A stretch of 64,000 bases of DNA from Serinicoccus hydrothermalis (GTDB taxonomy: Bacteria; Actinomycetota; Actinomycetes; Actinomycetales; Dermatophilaceae): assembly GCF_001685415.1 (NCBI RefSeq), contig NZ_CP014989.1, positions 2,294,001 to 2,358,000 of the forward strand, read 5' to 3'. Made by a program: the position numbers and the translations under genes. Within the stretch, counting starts at the first letter, position 1, and every line of letters begins with the position of its first letter. The notes under the pieces were generated by a model. It was not told the origin of the DNA and ran no database searches. It saw nothing but the letters and a program-made list of their open reading frames with translations. Positions 16,287 through 24,609 of this stretch are shown here, piece after piece.

Positions 16287-17256
16287 GCCGCTGCTGACCT
16301 CGCTCCCCGCGGCGGCGGGCCCGGCGGTCGTCACCGTGGCGCCCGCCTGGGCGGTCGCCGTCGTCGCCGTGCTCGGAGCCCTGGCCCTGGCCGCAGCCGC
16401 TCTCGACGGGGTGCTGTCCGCGCGCTCCGCGTCGGCGGGTGGTGCCGTGGGCGCAGCTGGCCGACCCCTCGGTGAGGCGTCCCGGCTGCTGCGGCAGCGT
16501 CGACGCACCACGGTGCAGGCCGACACCCTGCTCTGGCGCACCGGCGGGGCGGGGCTGCTCGTCGCGGCGGCCCTCATGCTCGCCGTGGTGCCGCTGGGGC
16601 GGTGGACGGTCGCCGACCTGGCGGTGGGCGTCGTGTGGTTCAACGCCATGGACGTCATGGTCTGGGCCCTGGTGTGGCTGGTCGGCTGGGGCGCCAACTC
16701 GGCGCACGCGCTGGTCGGCGGCTACCGGTTCCTGGCCCACGGCCTGGGCTACGAGCTGCCGCTGATGTTCGCCCTCGTCGCCCCGGCGATCGCCGCGGGC
16801 AGCCTGAACGTAGGCGCCGTCGCCGCCGCCCAGGACGGGCTGTGGTTCGCGGCCTGGATGCCGGTCGCGTTCCTCGTCTACCTGCTGGGCGTGGCGGGCT
16901 TCTCGGTGTGGGGCCCGTTCGCCCCGGCGCTGGGCACGGACGTCGCCGGTGGTGTGCGAGCCGAGCTGTCAGGGGTGGACCGCCTGGTGCTCGAGACTGG
17001 GCGGTACGCCCTGCTCGCGGCCGGGGCGGCCTTCGCCGTGCCGATGTTCCTCGGCGGCGGGGCGGGGCCGCTGCTCCCCGACTGGGCCTGGACGCTGGTC
17101 AAGACGCTGGCCGTGCTGGCGCTGCTGGTCTGGGCGCGTCGGCGGCTCCCCGCCCTGCGTCCCGACCTGTTCATGGAGATCGGCTGGCTCGTGCTGCTGC
17201 CCGCGGCGCTGGTGCAGGACCTGCTCGTCGCCGTCGTCACGGTATGGAGGTCCTGA
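16279..17256 (+). CDS. nuoH: NuoH-like quinone-module membrane subunit
   Basis: 325 aa, GTG start overlapping the previous stop by eight bases, with about eight helices. The most conserved NuoH stretch is present as GWGANSAHALVGGYRF, then LGYELPLMFALVAP, matching the family pattern GWASNSKYPLLG..ISYE. The charged loop after it that shapes the quinone cavity is shortened and altered (ALGTDVAGGVRAELSG). C-terminal LFMEIGWLVLLPAAL is also family-like. It would bridge the NuoB/D-like protein and the pumping subunits. Whether quinone is still used is unclear. Confidence 0.85.
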   Translation: MGEPLLTSLPAAAGPAVVTVAPAWAVAVVAVLGALALAAAALDGVLSARSASAGGAVGAAGRPLGEASRLLRQRRRTTVQADTLLWRTGGAGLLVAAALMLAVVPLGRWTVADLAVGVVWFNAMDVMVWALVWLVGWGANSAHALVGGYRFLAHGLGYELPLMFALVAPAIAAGSLNVGAVAAAQDGLWFAAWMPVAFLVYLLGVAGFSVWGPFAPALGTDVAGGVRAELSGVDRLVLETGRYALLAAGAAFAVPMFLGGGAGPLLPDWAWTLVKTLAVLALLVWARRRLPALRPDLFMEIGWLVLLPAALVQDLLVAVVTVWRS

Positions 17257-17822
17257 CCGTGCTCGTCGACATCGCCTTCGTGGCGCTCGGGGTCGTGGCG
17301 GTCCTCAGCGGCGGCGCCGTCTTCGTCGTGGACTCGATGGCCCGCGCCACCTACGCCCTCGCCGTGTCCTTCGTCGCGGTCGGGGTGCAGGTGCTCTTCC
17401 TGCAGCAGAGCTACGTCGGCGTGGTCGTCATCCTCATGATGGTCATGGAGATGGCGGTGATGGCCGTCTACATGGTGATGTTCATGGGGATGAACCCGGC
17501 CCTCATGCCGATGAGCATGGTCCACAGCAACCGGACCGCCGTCGCGACCGCGGTCCTCACCTTCCTCCTCCTGGCGGCCGGCATCCTCGTGGTGGACTGG
17601 CCCGCCCGCCGGGGCAGCCCCCCACGGGACGTCACCGAGGCGCTCGGCGAGGCCCTCATGGGCCCGCAGATGCTCGTCATGGCCGTCATCAGCCCGGTCA
17701 TGGTGGCCACCATCGTGGCCGGGGTGGTGCTGGCCGCGCCGCGCACGCGCTACGACCGGTTCGGCGACGACCTGCGGCAGCGGCCCCCGGACGACCCGCA
17801 GCCCGGAGGAGTGGGCCGATGA
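17244..17822 (+). CDS. nuoJ: NuoJ-like membrane subunit with Met-rich segment
   Basis: 192 aa starting 13 bases before the nuoH stop; five helices as in NuoJ. The conserved QQSYVGVVVIL near residue 55 corresponds to the TM3 pi-bulge region of complex I. Immediately after it, residues 65-92 hold 12 methionines in 28 positions (MMVMEMAVMAVYMVMF, then MGMNPALMPMSM). Typical NuoJ has Leu and Val here. Clustered Met can bind Cu(I), which is notable beside copA and copZ, but Met could also simply replace aliphatic residues. It overlaps nuoK by four bases. Confidence 0.85.
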   Translation: MEVLTVLVDIAFVALGVVAVLSGGAVFVVDSMARATYALAVSFVAVGVQVLFLQQSYVGVVVILMMVMEMAVMAVYMVMFMGMNPALMPMSMVHSNRTAVATAVLTFLLLAAGILVVDWPARRGSPPRDVTEALGEALMGPQMLVMAVISPVMVATIVAGVVLAAPRTRYDRFGDDLRQRPPDDPQPGGVGR

Positions 17823-18121
17823 CCCTCGAGGCGGCGCTGCTCCTCAGCGCGGCGATCTTCTCCGTCGGGCTCTACGGCGCGATCTCGCAGCAGGTCGTGG
17901 TCATGGTCATGATGGGCCTGGAGCTGATGATCAACGGCGTCATCCTGGCGGCGGCCGCGTGCTGGTGGTTCCTGGCCCCCGACCCCACCGGGCAGGTCCT
18001 GCTCATGGTCGTCATCGCCGCCATGACCCTCGAGATGGCCATGGGGTTCGCCGTCGCCGTGCTGCTGCACCGGGCCCGTCAGACGGACATGACCGACATG
18101 GCGACGGACCTGTCCCGATGA
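17819..18121 (+). CDS. nuoK: NuoK-like membrane subunit
   Basis: 100 aa, three helices, the normal NuoK length. Both membrane glutamates of the proton path appear kept, in VMMGLELMINGVILA (TM2) and TLEMAMGFAVAVLL (TM3). NuoK is the antiporter-like hinge between NuoJ and NuoN. It starts in an ATGA overlap with nuoJ and ends in an overlap with nuoL. The C-terminal tail MTDMATDLSR is again Met-containing. Confidence 0.9.
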   Translation: MTLEAALLLSAAIFSVGLYGAISQQVVVMVMMGLELMINGVILAAAACWWFLAPDPTGQVLLMVVIAAMTLEMAMGFAVAVLLHRARQTDMTDMATDLSR

Positions 18122-20055
18122 GCGACGGCAGCGCCCAGACCGCCCTGTGGCTCCTCGTCCTGGTCCCCGCGCTCGTCGGGGCGTTCCTGGTGGTCGCGCG
18201 CCCGGAGCGGGTCGCCGTGCCCGTCTCCCTGCTCACCGCGGCGCTGACCGCCGCCCTGGCTCTCCTCGTGGCGATCAGCGGGCCGCAGGTGTCGGTGCCG
18301 TTCATGGCCGGCACCGACCTGGCCCTCGGCGTCGACGCCTTGTCGGCGCTGGTCGTCCCGACCGTCGCGGTCGTCACCCTGCTCGTGCTGGTCTTCTCGG
18401 CCGGCGAGATCGGGCGGTCGCGGGGGCGCTTCCACGGGCTCATGCTGCTCTTCGCCTCGGGCGCCCTGCTGACCGCCACCGCGCAGACCCTGCCGGGGCT
18501 CCTCCTGGCCTGGGAGGTCATGGGCGCCACGTCGTTCGCGCTCATCGGCTTCTGGTGGCACGAGCAGCACCGGGTGTCCGCCGGCACGACGGCGTTCCTC
18601 GTGACCCGGGCCGCGGACGTCGGCCTCTACCTGGCCGCCGGGGCGGCCCTCGCCGGGGGCGGTGGGCTGGTGCTCGCCGATCTGCCCGCCGCGAGCGAGG
18701 GGTGGCGGCACGTGCTGGCGGCCGGGGTGCTCGTGGCTGCTCTGGGCAAGGCCGCGCAGCTGCCGTTCTCGTTCTGGCTGTCCCGGGCGATGGAGGGCCC
18801 CAGCCCGGTCAGCGCGTTGCTGCACTCGGCCGCCATGGTGGCCATGGGTGGCTACCTGCTGCTGCGCACCGAGCCGCTGCTCGCCGCCACGGGGTGGGCC
18901 GGGCCGGCCGCCGCCTGGGTCGGAGCCACGACCGCGCTGCTGCTGGGTGCCGTGGCGCTGGCCCAGCAGGACCTCAAGCAGGTCCTGGCGGCCTCCACCG
19001 CGGCCCAGCTGGGCTTCGTCGTCATGGGGGCGGGGCTGGGCGCCGTCGGCGGTGGGGCGGCGCACCTCGTGGCGCACGCCTCGACCAAGGCGCTGCTCTT
19101 CCTCGCCGCCGGGGCCTGGCTGAGCGCCCTGGGCACCAAGCAGCTGGCCGGGCTGCGCGGTGCCGCCCGGCGCTGGTCGCTGGTGGGCGTGGCGAGCACC
19201 GTGGGCGCCCTCTCGCTCGCTGGCGTGGCTCCCCTGGCCCTGTGGGCGACCAAGGACGCGGTGCTGGCCGTGGCGCTGGCCCGGTCGCCGTGGCTGTATG
19301 CCGTGGGGCTGGCTGCGGCAGCCCTGTCCGCCGCCTACTCGGGCCGGATCCTGCTCACCGTCTGGGCACGGGTGCCCGCGGCGGACCGTGCACGGGTGGC
19401 GCAGCATCTGGACGAGGAGCAGGAGGGCACCCGGCACGTCGGCCGGCTGGAGACCCTGCCGCTGCTGGCGCTGGCCCTGGGGGCGCTGACCCTGGGCCTG
19501 CTCGCGCTGCCCCCGATGGGTGACGTCCTGGCCCGGGCCCTCGGGGAGCAGCCCGTGCACCCCGGTCTGGCGGAGATGGGGGCCTCGGCGGCCCTCGCCC
19601 TCGCGGTGCTCGCGCTCGTCCGGTGGCGTCCCGCTCCCCGCCCCGGGTGGGCACGGCACTGGCTCGGTCTGGAGACGGCCGTCCGGGCCGTGGTCGTCGG
19701 CCCCACGCTGGCGCTGGCCCGGGCCCTGGCGTCCTTCGACGACCGGGTGCTGGACCGTGCCGTGGGGGCGGCCGCGGCCGGCGCCGTCGGCGTGGCACGC
19801 AGGGCGGCGACGTTCGACGACCGGGTGCTCGACGGCGCCGTCGGGTCCGGCTCCCGTGCGACCACGCGGCTCGCCCGGGTCGCCGCCCGGGCCGACGAGC
19901 GAGGGGTCGACGGCGCGGTCGAGGGTTTCGCCGCCCGCGTCCGCCGGCTCGCCCAGGTGGCGCGGGGCCCGCAGAGCGGGCAGCTGCACCACTACTACGT
20001 CCAGGCCGTCGCGGTCCTCGCGGTCGGCGTCCTGCTCCTGCTCTCGGTGAGGTGA
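18118..20055 (+). CDS. nuoL: NuoL-like antiporter subunit
   Basis: 645 aa, about 16 helices. Key proton-path residues are kept: the TM5 Glu in LAWEVMGATSFALIGFWW and the TM7 Lys in LGKAAQLPFSFWLSRAMEGP. The histidine-containing helix LLHSAAMVAMGGYLL follows. The C-terminal lateral-helix region is remodelled into three degenerate repeats (ASFDDRVLDRAVG, ATFDDRVLDGAVG, ARADERGVDGAVE) before a last helix. Presence of NuoA, H, J and K rules out an Mrp antiporter. Proton or sodium pumping is predicted from these residues, with an unknown driving reaction. Confidence 0.9.
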   Translation: MSDGSAQTALWLLVLVPALVGAFLVVARPERVAVPVSLLTAALTAALALLVAISGPQVSVPFMAGTDLALGVDALSALVVPTVAVVTLLVLVFSAGEIGRSRGRFHGLMLLFASGALLTATAQTLPGLLLAWEVMGATSFALIGFWWHEQHRVSAGTTAFLVTRAADVGLYLAAGAALAGGGGLVLADLPAASEGWRHVLAAGVLVAALGKAAQLPFSFWLSRAMEGPSPVSALLHSAAMVAMGGYLLLRTEPLLAATGWAGPAAAWVGATTALLLGAVALAQQDLKQVLAASTAAQLGFVVMGAGLGAVGGGAAHLVAHASTKALLFLAAGAWLSALGTKQLAGLRGAARRWSLVGVASTVGALSLAGVAPLALWATKDAVLAVALARSPWLYAVGLAAAALSAAYSGRILLTVWARVPAADRARVAQHLDEEQEGTRHVGRLETLPLLALALGALTLGLLALPPMGDVLARALGEQPVHPGLAEMGASAALALAVLALVRWRPAPRPGWARHWLGLETAVRAVVVGPTLALARALASFDDRVLDRAVGAAAAGAVGVARRAATFDDRVLDGAVGSGSRATTRLARVAARADERGVDGAVEGFAARVRRLAQVARGPQSGQLHHYYVQAVAVLAVGVLLLLSVR

Positions 20056-21548
20056 CTGTGCTCAGTCTGATCGTCTTCCTGCCCCTGCTCGCCGCGGTGG
20101 CCCTGGTCGCCGTCCCTCGGCTCGGTGACGGCGCGGCGCGGTGGGTCTGGGTCGCCGTCGCGGCCGTCGACCTGCTCCTCGTCGCCGCGGTGTGGCTGGT
20201 CTACGAGCCACCGGGGCCGGGCCGGCTGGCCTTCGAGGAGCGGGTGCCGTGGATCCCGGGGGTCGACAGCAGCTACCACGTGGGGGTCGACGGGCTGTCG
20301 CTGCCGCTCATGGCGATGACGACGGTGGTGTTCCTGGCCTGTGCGGTCTTCGCCCTCCGTGACGAGGACCGGCCCCGGACCCGGGCAGCGCTCTTCCTCT
20401 TCCTGCAGAGCGTCAGCCTGGGCCTGTTCGCCGCCGCCGACCTCATCCTGTTCTTCCTTTTCTTCGACCTGTCCATCGTCGGGATGTACTTCGTCATCGC
20501 CGGGTGGGGCCATGGTGACCGCGGCCGCTCGGCGATGAAGTTCTTCCTCTACACCTTCCTGGGCTCGCTGGCCCTGCTCGCCGGCTTCATCGGGCTCTAC
20601 GTCGCGGCCGAGCCGCACACCTTCGACATGGTCGAGCTGGCCCGGCAGACCCCGCTCGACGGGTCGCCCACGGCCGGGGGCCTGGTGCTCGCGGCCATCC
20701 TGCTGGGGCTGGCCGTCAAGACGCCGACGGTGCCGTTCCACACCTGGCTGCCCCCCGCGCACACCGACGCCCCCGCGGTCGGGTCGGCCGTCCTGGCCGG
20801 GGTGCTGCTCAAGATGGGCACCTACGGCTTCGTCCGGATCGCGATGCCGATGCTCCCCGAGGCCTGGCGCGCCTGGGCCTGGGTGGTCGTCGTGGTCGGC
20901 GTCGTCTCGGTCGTCTACGGCGCCCTCGTCGCGCTCGCCCAGACCGACCTCAAGCGGATGATCGCCTACACCTCGGTCAACCACATGGGGTACGTCGTCC
21001 TGGCCGTCGGTGCCGCCGGGATCGTCGCCGAGGGCAGCGAGCAGGCGCGGTCGGTGGCGGTCACCGGCGCCGTGACCCAGATGGTGAGCCACGGCATCGT
21101 CACCGCCGCCCTGTTCCTCATGGCGGGGGTGGTCTGGGACCGCGCCGGCACCTACAACCTGGGCTCCTTCGGCGGGCTGGCCGGCACCGCACCGCGCCTG
21201 GCCACGCTCTTCGCCGTCGGTGCGTTCGCCTCGCTCGGGCTGCCCGGCCTGTCCGGCTTCATCGCCGAGTTCCAGATCTTCGCCGGCAGCATCGCAGTCG
21301 CGCCGGTGACGGCGGTCGCGCTGGTCGGCATCCTCATCACCGCGGCGCTGTTCCTGCGGGCGCTGCAACGTCTCTTCACCGGACCGACCCGTGGCGCCTC
21401 GCGGGGCTTCGGCGACCTGCGTCCCGCCGAGCTCTGGGCGGTCGCGCCGCTGCTCGCCCTCTCGCTGCTCATCGGGGTGCTGCCCCGCCCGCTGCTCGGG
21501 GTGGTCGAGCCCGCCGCGGAGGTCGTCGTGCAGCTCGTCGGGAGGTAG
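20052..21548 (+). CDS. nuoM: NuoM-like antiporter subunit
   Basis: 498 aa from GTG 20052 in a GTGA overlap with nuoL; about 14 helices. Conserved parts are LAVKTPTVPFHTWLPPAHTD (TM7 Lys), GVLLKMGTYGFVRI and TDLKRMIAYTSVNHMGYV. The TM5 position normally held by Glu reads FFDLSIVGMYFVIAGW, apparently Asp instead of Glu, a small charge-conserving change. It is otherwise full-length, with no frameshift. It should form the middle pumping channel between NuoL and NuoN. Confidence 0.9.
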   Translation: MTVLSLIVFLPLLAAVALVAVPRLGDGAARWVWVAVAAVDLLLVAAVWLVYEPPGPGRLAFEERVPWIPGVDSSYHVGVDGLSLPLMAMTTVVFLACAVFALRDEDRPRTRAALFLFLQSVSLGLFAAADLILFFLFFDLSIVGMYFVIAGWGHGDRGRSAMKFFLYTFLGSLALLAGFIGLYVAAEPHTFDMVELARQTPLDGSPTAGGLVLAAILLGLAVKTPTVPFHTWLPPAHTDAPAVGSAVLAGVLLKMGTYGFVRIAMPMLPEAWRAWAWVVVVVGVVSVVYGALVALAQTDLKRMIAYTSVNHMGYVVLAVGAAGIVAEGSEQARSVAVTGAVTQMVSHGIVTAALFLMAGVVWDRAGTYNLGSFGGLAGTAPRLATLFAVGAFASLGLPGLSGFIAEFQIFAGSIAVAPVTAVALVGILITAALFLRALQRLFTGPTRGASRGFGDLRPAELWAVAPLLALSLLIGVLPRPLLGVVEPAAEVVVQLVGR

Positions 21549-21554
21549 GCGGCG

Positions 21555-22964
21555 GTGGACTCCATGGCGATGCGACCGGCCCTGCTCCTGCCGGAGATCG
21601 TGCTCTTCCTCGGCGCCCTCGCCGCCCTGCTGGGCGGGTCGTTCCTGCCCCGCACGCGGCAGTGGGTCACCCGGGTCGTCGCCGCAGCCGCCCTGGTGCT
21701 CGCCGCTGCGATGGCCGCCGTCGCCCTGGCCGGCCCGACGGCGGTGGCCATGGAGGGCAGCTTCACCGTGGACCCGACCACCGGGGTGGCCCGCCTCGTC
21801 GCCACCCTGGGCGCCCTGGTGGTGCTGGCGCTGGCGGCGGACGAGATCGATGGCAGCCCGCGGGAGAGCGAGACCTACGCGCTGCTGCTCCTGTCCACGA
21901 CCGGCACGCTGGTCCTCGCCGGTGCCGACGACCTGCTCGTCGTCGCCGTCGGGTTCCTGCTGACCAGCGTCCCCCTCTACGGGCTCATCGGGATCACCGG
22001 GACCGCCGTGGCGGCCGAGGCGGCGATGAAGACCTACCTGCTCGGTGCCCTCTTCGGCATCCTGCTGCTGGCCGGGGTCACGCTGCTCTACGGCGTGTCC
22101 GGCACGACGTCGTACGCCGGGCTGGCCGACCCGCTCGCCGCCGCGCCTCGGGCGGTGGTCGCCGCCGGTGTTGTGGGGATCCTGGGCGGGTTGCTGTTCA
22201 AGGCCGGTGGCGTCCCCGCGCACTTCTGGGTCCCCGACGCCGCGCAGGGTGCCGGCGGTGCCGTCGCGGCCTTCCTGACCACCGTGCCGAAGATCGGGGC
22301 GGTGCTCGCCGCATACCGGCTCGTCGCCGCCCTGCCCGACACCCTGGCGTGGCCGCTGCTCGTGGCTGTGCTGGCCGTCGCCAGCATGACGGTGGGCAAC
22401 CTCGCCGCCTACACCCAGACCGACCCGCGGCGCCTGCTCGGCTGGTCCACCGTCAGCCAGGTGGGCTACCTGCTCGTGCCCGTCACGGTGGCGGGCCGCA
22501 GCGACCTGGCGCTGCCGTCCCTGCTGCTCTACCTCGCCGGCTACACGGTCACCAACCTGGCGGCCTTCGCCGTCACCACCGCGTTCCCGCGGCGCCGCGA
22601 GCTGTCCGCCTACCGCGGGGTGGGCAGGCGCTACCCGTGGCTCGCCGCGGCGCTGGTCGTGGCGCTGCTCGGGCTGGTCGGGACCCCGCCCACCGCGGTC
22701 TTCGTCGGCAAGCTCACCACCACGGCCGCCGCCTGGGACGCCGGCGACGCGTGGCTCGCCGTGCTCGTGCTGCTCAACACCCTGGCCAGCCTCTTCTACT
22801 ACCTGCGGTGGATCGCCCCGCTCTACGCCCGCCCGACGGCCGAGCACCCGGAGGACGGCGATCCGCCCGCCCCCTGGTCACGGTGGACCGCCGTCGCGAC
22901 CGCCAACCTGAGCGTCCTGGTCGGTGTCGCGGCCGGGGTCCTGTGGGCCGTTGCCACCGCCTGA
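21555..22964 (+). CDS. nuoN: NuoN-like antiporter subunit
   Basis: 469 aa from GTG 21555, six bases after nuoM; about 14 helices. Family motifs are FKAGGVPAHFWVPDAAQGAG (TM7 Lys) and TQTDPRRLLGWSTVSQVGYL. A C-terminal Lys-bearing helix follows (GTPPTAVFVGKLTTTAAAW). It closes the operon. After its stop come 280 bp with G/C-rich hairpins and no gene before the convergent NlpC/P60 gene. Confidence 0.9.
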   Translation: MDSMAMRPALLLPEIVLFLGALAALLGGSFLPRTRQWVTRVVAAAALVLAAAMAAVALAGPTAVAMEGSFTVDPTTGVARLVATLGALVVLALAADEIDGSPRESETYALLLLSTTGTLVLAGADDLLVVAVGFLLTSVPLYGLIGITGTAVAAEAAMKTYLLGALFGILLLAGVTLLYGVSGTTSYAGLADPLAAAPRAVVAAGVVGILGGLLFKAGGVPAHFWVPDAAQGAGGAVAAFLTTVPKIGAVLAAYRLVAALPDTLAWPLLVAVLAVASMTVGNLAAYTQTDPRRLLGWSTVSQVGYLLVPVTVAGRSDLALPSLLLYLAGYTVTNLAAFAVTTAFPRRRELSAYRGVGRRYPWLAAALVVALLGLVGTPPTAVFVGKLTTTAAAWDAGDAWLAVLVLLNTLASLFYYLRWIAPLYARPTAEHPEDGDPPAPWSRWTAVATANLSVLVGVAAGVLWAVATA

Positions 22965-23246
22965 TGTGCGGCCACACCGCGCCCAGCCTGTGCATCGCGG
23001 TCCGGACCTTCCCGCGCCTGCAGATCTGGCATAGATCGGGTCCATCACTCCCCTGGCTCGACCTCGTGGCCGGGGCCGCGTCTGAGCCAGGACCGTCCTT
23101 GTCACGAGGGGACCGGTCCCACGGTAGTCAGCCCGGGCCGTGCGCGCGCGTCGGCCTGCCCGGGTATGACGACGCCCCGGTCCGCACACGGGGTGCGGCC
23201 GGGGCTGTCGTCGGGGCGGGAGCGTGCTCGCCGCGGCGGGCTGGGG

Positions 23247-24101
23247 TCAGCCGACCCGGCCGTAGCCGGAGACGCCGCTGAAGACGGGCCGGTAGCCGGA
23301 GTAGTTCCCCGGGGTCGGCGAGTCGTACATCATGCCGTCGCCGGCGTAGATGCCGATGTGGTAGGCCGGGTAGCCGTAGAACACCAGGTCGCCGGGCTGC
23401 GGGTTGCTCACCGGCGTGGCGAAGGCCTGCTGCTGGGCCGCGGTGCGCGGCAGGCTGATGCCCACCTGGGCGAAGACGTAGCTCGTGAATCCGGAGCAGT
23501 CGAACCCGGCCGGCGTGCTGCCGCCCCACTGGTAGGGGATGCCGGTCAGACCGGCGGCCACGCCCAGCACACCACCGGTGGGGGCCGGGGCGGCGGGCTC
23601 CGGCTCAGGCTCGGCCTCGACGGCCGGCTCGGCCTCGACGACGGGCTCGGGCTGGGCCTGACGCTCGTTGTCGCGGCTGGCGGTGGTCTCCTCACGGGCG
23701 GCGACCTGCTCGCTCGCCTGCTCGGTGGCCGGAGCGGCCTGCTCGGTGGCCGGGGCGGCCTGCTCGGTCTGCTCGACCGGCGCCGGCTCCTCCTCCACGA
23801 CCGGGGTGTAGGCGGAGAAACCGCCGATCCCGAACGAGGCCAGGTCGACGTCCTCGGGCGCGGCCACGGCCTCGGCCGGGCGGTCCACGGTCACGGTGCG
23901 GTCGGCGCTCACGTCGACCCCCAGCCGCTGCAGGCCCTCACCACGGTCCTGGGACAGGTCCGGGGCGGCGTTGGCGCTCAGGGTCGCGCCGGCCAGCAGC
24001 CCGGTCGAGGTGGCCGCGACGGCCGCCGTGCGGGTGAGAGCGGTGCTGGTCGTGCTGAGGCGACCGGGCCGGCGGTGGCGGCCGGTGATGCGCTGCGTCA
24101 T
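23247..24101 (-). CDS. Secreted NlpC/P60 (C40) peptidoglycan hydrolase
   Basis: 284 aa. The Arg-rich signal region (MTQRITGRHRRPGRLSTT) and hydrophobic core end near SANAAP. A long Ala/Glu/Pro/Gln linker (TEQAAPATEQ repeats) spans about residues 90-180. The C-terminal 105 residues are an NlpC/P60 domain with catalytic Cys in GFDCSGF and His in PAYHIGIYAG. It should cleave D-Glu-mDAP-type stem-peptide bonds in the wall, as RipA/Rpf-linked hydrolases do. A probable c-di-AMP riboswitch precedes it, as for many actinobacterial cell-wall hydrolases. Its location inside the copper element is odd. Confidence 0.88.
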   Translation of the reverse strand: MTQRITGRHRRPGRLSTTSTALTRTAAVAATSTGLLAGATLSANAAPDLSQDRGEGLQRLGVDVSADRTVTVDRPAEAVAAPEDVDLASFGIGGFSAYTPVVEEEPAPVEQTEQAAPATEQAAPATEQASEQVAAREETTASRDNERQAQPEPVVEAEPAVEAEPEPEPAAPAPTGGVLGVAAGLTGIPYQWGGSTPAGFDCSGFTSYVFAQVGISLPRTAAQQQAFATPVSNPQPGDLVFYGYPAYHIGIYAGDGMMYDSPTPGNYSGYRPVFSGVSGYGRVG

Positions 24102-24111
24102 GTAGATCCTC

Positions 24112-24270
24112 CAGTGCCTGCGGGGTGAGCTGTCGGGCTTCGGGCTGGAGTGCCCCTGGACCGGGTTGGCCGGTCCGTCGCCCCGAAGAGCCGCAGGGGC
24201 GGCTCCAGAGGTGGTTCCCCCGCTCCTGTCAAAGCGGTGTCGTACGTGCCACGGCCCCGATCGACGCGCG
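24112..24270 (-). ncRNA. Probable ydaO/yuaA c-di-AMP riboswitch
   Basis: The minus strand upstream of the hydrolase carries the hallmarks of the actinobacterial ydaO element: GACAGGAGCGGGGGAACC near 24,213-24,230 and CCCGACAGCTCACCCCGCAGG near 24,117-24,137, just before the ribosome site. In this class c-di-AMP binding turns cell-wall hydrolase expression off. Limits are approximate. Confidence 0.7.
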
Positions 24271-24609
24271 GACAGGACTAGGCAGTCGCGCTCGGGGGTC
24301 CCCCAGGGAGGAGGACTCTGCGAGGTTACACAGGGGGGCCGCCAAATGTCACGATCAGGTAACGACCGCGTCAAGACCCTGCCAGCGACGAACGTCGCTG
24401 CCGCGTTCTGACCTGGGCATTTGCTGTACCTAGGGCTCGTTCGCTCAGTGAACCAGTGAGAGACCTCACACCGACAACTACCTCGAGGGGCCGAATCAAA
24501 CATTCGATCGCCCTGCCCCGCACCGGGCAGTCAGACCTCGCTTGCTCCGGCGACCGGATCCGGTAACCACCCCACCAAACCCGCCCACGGCATCTCGTAC
24601 TCTGGCAGG
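24271..24609. other. Intergenic region, promoters only
   Basis: About 340 bp between the riboswitch and the DUF6153-like gene. A lower-G+C patch near 24,410-24,510 is the likely site of the divergent promoters. No ATACCC-N5-GGGTAT site and no gene is seen here. Confidence 0.5.

Noticed and set aside
19995-22847. 950-codon minus-strand open frame opposite nuoM and nuoN
   Set aside because: Low-complexity Gly/Arg/Asp/Gln/His composition without domains; a by-product of high G+C third positions in the nuo genes.
14689-22964. An Mrp-type Na+/H+ antiporter operon
   Set aside because: MrpA and MrpD resemble NuoL, NuoM and NuoN, but NuoA, NuoH, NuoJ and NuoK-like genes with their own signatures are present, and no MrpE, MrpF or MrpG is seen.
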